From NCBI GenBank assembly GCA_009617715.1, contig VTFK01000045.1, positions 434,001 through 498,000 on the forward strand: a stretch of 64,000 nucleotides of DNA, read 5' to 3'. A program made the position numbers and the translations under genes. The notes beneath the pieces are model-generated. The model had not been told where the DNA came from. It searched no databases and saw only the letters and a program-made list of their open reading frames with translations. Below, piece by piece: positions 59,401 to 64,000 of the stretch; position 1 is the stretch's first letter; each line of letters starts with the position of its first letter. Origin of the DNA: Plectrocnemia conspersa. Its lineage: Eukaryota > Arthropoda > Insecta > Trichoptera > Polycentropodidae.

Positions 59401-61500
59401 GTCATTATGATAATATATTTTGTAAGAATTTGAAATAAATTAATAATGATTTTCTTATATTTTTTGCGGTAGTTTATATTTTAATTAATAACTATAATAT
59501 AATTTACATGCATATATCTTAACCTAAATTGTTGTAAATGAAATCAATAAAAAGATTTTATATATAAAAAATATGTACTGTAATAATATAATTACATACA
59601 TTAATTTTTTCATGTGTCAAAATTTTCAAGAAATTTGGATTTCTTTTTTATTTCTCGAGAAATGGAAAACATCGAGAAATGAGAAACACTGTATAATAAA
59701 TATTTTATCTGCCTATAATTGTCCTAAAATTATTTACAGTGACCGGTATATTGCCCAAACAAAAATTCCATACAGCGAAGAGTATTATATTTAAGCGTTA
59801 TTGGGTTATTCGCATATCGATTTTATTGTGATATTTCGGTTCAATCACACCAGCCATCTTCGGACCGAAGATGATACTTAACAGATATTAATATTTTCAT
59901 TTTAAAATACTCTTACATTTTCTATATTTATATAGCAATTTTATACTTAAAAATAGAGAAAATTATAAAGCAGTTGGAATATATTTAACAATCAAACAAT
60001 TACCTATGTTCAGAATTTTTTTTTGTTACATAATTTTAGAAAAATTATAGGTAGATAAAATATGTATTATAAAGTGTAAAAATAACGGTTATTAAAACAC
60101 TTGGTTCGTCGTGTATATAATATATACTGTTTAAATAACGAACTGAAAAAATAGCGTCTTCTTGTTTTTTTACATTTTAAATTACCATAATGTTATTATT
60201 AGTAAAGTCTACACTGTTTTAAAATACTAAGGGGGGAATAATTATATAACGTTCTGTACCATACACTTCGTTAGAAAACTAATAATATCGAACTTCGTCC
60301 GAGTCAACAATAATAATTATTTTTTGTCGTATCAATGAGCTTATCAATAAAACATGAAAGCTGGGGTTACTGCGAATTTAATTAGAACAACTTAAAGCCT
60401 TCTCGATACTTTCTGAGATAAAGAAAAGTAAATGAGTTTTATCGAATTTAGACCCTCCATGAAACCTTCATATCCATAGGATTTATTAAGGACACAAAAA
60501 ACAACATAAAAGTACTAGCTTTGATTCGCTTATTTATAAAATATATTACGAGAGATAATCAGAAAGAAAATGTTAAAAGTTCACAAAATATTTATATTGA
60601 TTTGTCATTTATAGAAAACATAGAGAAATGAGAAATATAAGTTAAAAACTAACCTCGTTTTATATTAAAGTTTTTGTAGCTTATGCGTTTATAGAGTTTT
60701 CTGTGGTAATAAAGTATGGGAATATTCTTCATCAGTAATTCTTGCTAGACACAATTTTTCAATTGAAAAATTATTTTCTGCAGATTTTTTGCTATAATTA
60801 TTATTTTTATTAATAAAACCAAGTTTAAATAAAGAAACAATGTATTGATTAGAAAGTTTTCTAAAAACTTTTAAACTGTAATTAAGTACTTAACTATTGT
60901 TTTGGGTAATGTTTTGCCTATTTTTTACGTTTTTAAGGTTTAATACAAATACCAATCTTGTCACCTTTTAATTATATTATATTATATTATTTAATGAAAA
61001 TGTGACAATTTAACAAGTTCAAAATATATTTCATTTTAACATCCAGTCAACTTCTACTAGCATATCATATCAACAAACACAAAACACATTTAATTTTCAT
61101 TATTTATTAGATGAGATACATAGAACTAAATAAAATTAAGCTATCAAGTTTCGCTAGCATTTGCCAATATTTTTTAAAGGGATGTTTTAGCTATCAGAAA
61201 GATGGAAGAAGGGTGTCAATGAAATTGCACTTTAATGATTGATTAAATATATGAAATATAATTATTTTAGAAGCTATTTTTTTTTGATTTTACCAATTTT
61301 ATTTTATCAACATGTTTTGAATTCCGATGCGGAAAATTCACGAAATGATTATCGTCTTAAAGTTGTCAAAACTTGCGGCATTTGCAATAGAAAATGTGTA
61401 TTCGTTCGTATATACATAGGTTCTTTGTATTCATTGGTATATATTCTCTGATTTTTTTTTTACTTAATTAAATAATATTTGTTTAGTAGAATATCTATAT
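56421..61500. other. A+T-rich intergenic sequence
   Basis: A short C+G patch lies at 56940-56995 (GGGGCCGGGGGGAAGCTCGG), and a small palindrome, CATCTTCGGACCGAAGATG, at 59856-59874. ATTAT microsatellite at 60970-60990. No gene is seen. Confidence 0.5.
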
Positions 61501-61504
61501 TATT

Positions 61505-62130
61505 AGCCATTAGCTATGTTTGCGGTTCGTTGGAGCTTCAACGAATTCCTTGGAAATCATCTCTGCGATAGGCAGCGAACGAGATGTTGAAGCGTTCGGT
61601 GGAAAATTTCCAACTCGTTTTTCACGCGTCTGCACATTCCTACACACGCGCCTGTTCCATCGATTTATGTTCTTCTCTCCCCCTATCCGACGGACGGGTG
61701 ATGTAGCGATGCCCTTTCGCGCTACCACACGAGCCGTTTCATTACGCACACTGTCCATTGTGCGGGGGGCGGGCAGTGGGATTTGATAAGCTAAAGGCCG
61801 TGGATTATAAATAAGGGAAATAGCGAAAGAGCGTTAAAACCTTTGTGCGCTTTGTCTCACTTTACTTGTTTTTCTTTTGATTTCCCCCCCGCTCGGCTTT
61901 CTTTGTACGCCGGCCCTACGGCGGATACGGAAATAAAATGTTCTATTTTCATTTCTGCGAGGCTGCAGAGGAGGCCGCCCACCCCCACAACTACGAACGA
62001 ATCGCGGTGGATGGAACTAATGTCCAGGTCAATGGGCGTCTATCTATGGATGTTTCGCGTTTGAGATACGAGCGAGAAGAGAAAGCGACGGATTGCTGCC
62101 GGCTAACAAAATGCACGGTTTTATTGAAAA
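61505..62130. promoter_or_regulatory. C+G-rich island 6, candidate promoter or enhancer
   Basis: A ~600-bp block of balanced composition contains several overlapping 70-90 codon frames on both strands, none with a domain. TTATAAATAAGG at about 61806-61817 could be a TATA-like element. It may belong to a neighbouring gene outside the window. Confidence 0.35.
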
Positions 62131-62439
62131 AAAAACTGATTAGTTAAAATGCAAAGCAAGGAATAGAAATCTAAGGCAGTACTGCACGTAGAAGTTGAAT
62201 GTAAAAAAAATATACGACCTACTAAGGCGAGCGAGTTTATCGATCAATAATCAATGTCAAATAAAAAATAAAAATGCATCATATAAGTAAGTCTAATGCC
62301 ATTGATAAATATTTATGAAAACCAAATTAAACATTAACAATGACTTTTTTTTTTTCTCAGATGCTATAAAAGAAAATTTATTAAGACTAATGTTACGACT
62401 TTTACTATCAAATGAAAAAAGTTCTAGCCTGATTTTAAT

Positions 62440-63770
62440 AAATCATTACCATATTCATCTGTGTGATTAAGAAAAGCTAAGAAGACCTTATCTGTGATAA
62501 TTGATTAAAATTATAATTTGAACACTCGAGATACAACAGAAATTGATTAGCATGTGGGTTCTAGAGACATGGGTTTTGAGGAAGATAGCGTTGAGACACA
62601 TGTTATACATGATGAAAAATAAGCATAAAATCGATATAATCATGTGCTCTTTCAGGTGTTAAACATCGATTTATACTACAGTTTTTTCGTGCTTATCGTT
62701 TTTAAATATCAAAATAGTAATTTACTGCAATTATTTGTATTCGTGTTGCAAAGATGCGCCTCTCTCTCTATATATATATTATATATGCATATAACATGAA
62801 AAAATGTAAATTTGAGGTAGAAATGTATAAATAGTATGTATTTATTTTTCTATTATTTGTGTGAAACATTTTTTTTAAAATTAGTATCTAATCTATTAAT
62901 TTCAAATACATTTGAAATAGTAAAAGTACAAGGAATAAGTTGTGAAACATATTGTGAAAATATATTGTAACATTTCAAAATTTTTTCCAATCACACATTA
63001 AGTTATTTTTAAAAATAACGTTTGATATTGACTTCCAAAAATGGTTTCATAAAAAGAATGGATAAAAGTCGTTTATCGGAAATAAATGTATTCTAGTCTC
63101 ATGTGCGACGTAGATAGCTAAAGCTCTGAATGAGCTTTATTTTAAATAAATAATTTATTGTATATTTTCCGTTGCAACATCAAAGTTAGCAGAATTCGTT
63201 ACAACAGGATAAACACAATTTACAACTACTAAGTAAGTTGTGAGACAGCAGACTAAACCAGTAACATGTATATTATTAATTAAATAGTATTATTATTGCT
63301 AAAAATCAATAGATATGCATTTAATATTTATGTTCCACTACAATATAAATTTGTAAGATGAAGTAAACTTAAGAAAACTTGAGATCTGTTTATTAATTGA
63401 AATTATAATCTCCCACAATAAAAACTAAAAAATACTAGGGTCTTAGATAGGTGTCTTAGATAAGGTCTTAGATGGTCTAGGATATTAGTAACTAATTTAT
63501 ACTACCGGTTTATCGAGTTAATGTTGATATGTCAGAAAGTTAATTTATCCGATTTTATTATTTTAAAAAAAATGTGCATTAAATAAATACTTTGTTTCAT
63601 AAAACAAATTGTTTGTGCATGTATGTAAGGTAAATCTTCGGTTCTTTTCTTTAGAAAAATATTTGTTGCAGAAAGTTATTAGGTGCTCACTGTTCTGAAC
63701 AATGCTCGCTCGCTACCGTTCGCTCGCACCTAATTTGTCCAACAGTAATATAAAAACAATTCGTTTTATA
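62440..63770. repeat. dispersed repeat family R2, copy 2
   Basis: It is co-linear with 16320-17275 but longer through insertions (for example a TCTCTATATATA tract at 62760-62790). The right end keeps AAACAAATTGTTTGTGCAT, GTAAGGTAAAT, GCTCACTGTTCTGA and AACAATTCGTTTTAT. Confidence 0.65.
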
Positions 63771-63941
63771 AAAAAAAAATATTTTATTTTAATTGTTTTC
63801 ATATTAAAACATACATATATATGTATATTTAATATATTATTAATAAATAATAATATTAATTTTTAAAATCTCAATATTAATTTACGCAAGACTTTAGAAG
63901 CTTTTTATAAAACTTACTGAAAAATTGAATTAACAGCTTAA

Positions 63942-64000
63942 CGTCCGAGGACTCGTATACGAGTCTTGAAAGAACATTTTTTAGTGGCCGTGAGCCCAGG
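63942..64000. mobile_element. possible left end of a TTAA-bounded element, cut by window edge
   Basis: TTAA at 63938-63941 is followed by CGTCCGAGGACTCGTATACG and a perfect 16-base palindrome (GACTCGTATACGAGTC, 63950-63965). The opposite end is outside the window, so the call is tentative. Confidence 0.3.

Noticed and set aside
1..64000. tRNA genes, CRISPR arrays, bacterial-type operons
   Set aside because: I looked for paired A/B-box sequences and regularly spaced repeats and found none that hold up; the sequence is eukaryotic nuclear. A tRNAscan run would be decisive for tRNAs.

Overview
The window is strongly A+T-rich DNA with spliceosomal introns, transposon relics, microsatellites and short C+G-rich islands, which fits an insect nuclear genome, probably holometabolous; I cannot name the species. 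I see one host protein-coding gene, on the minus strand: the orthologue of Drosophila abrupt (ab), a BTB/POZ C2H2 zinc-finger transcription factor. I reassembled it exon by exon from splice signals and reading-frame continuity.

Layout of the gene, in transcription order from high to low coordinates: a C+G-rich promoter/5'UTR island (about 21.6-22.55 kb); a probable 5'UTR intron; a tiny first coding exon at 21580-21598 holding six codons plus one base; a 5.4 kb intron; two exons encoding the BTB domain (15923-16181, 15693-15840); and four linker exons (15201-15346, 14978-15125, 14661-14889, 13846-13893). This constant core is 997 coding bases and ends in phase 1. Four alternative 3' cassettes follow, each with a phase-1 acceptor and its own stop: A (12837-13264), B (11455-11684), C (9719-10149) and the five-exon D (8006 down to 6467). 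They give proteins of 474, 408, 475 and 712 residues. D carries the zinc-finger pair and C-terminus I recognise as canonical Abrupt. A and B look like duplicates of one another. C has an atypical finger. The 3'UTR after D holds two perfect let-7 8-mer target sites and weaker ones, in line with the known let-7 to abrupt regulation.

The remaining ~41 kb upstream of the gene (22.6-64 kb) has no recognisable host gene. It holds decayed transposons: a mariner transposase, RTE-like and jockey-like LINE fragments, and ZMYM1-like hAT fragments. It also has non-autonomous elements: an 856-bp hAT-type element with a perfect 8-bp target duplication, several piggyBac-type elements bounded by TTAA, and a small hAT-type element. 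There are several unclassified dispersed repeats, a 5S-rRNA-like segment, and C+G-rich islands that are candidate cis-regulatory modules for a developmental gene such as abrupt. A 383-bp near-perfect inverted repeat lies inside the first abrupt intron, and one LINE contains a nested piggyBac-type insertion. The first 4.8 kb of the window (downstream of the gene) contains a jockey-like reverse-transcriptase relic and a 234-bp tandem duplication.
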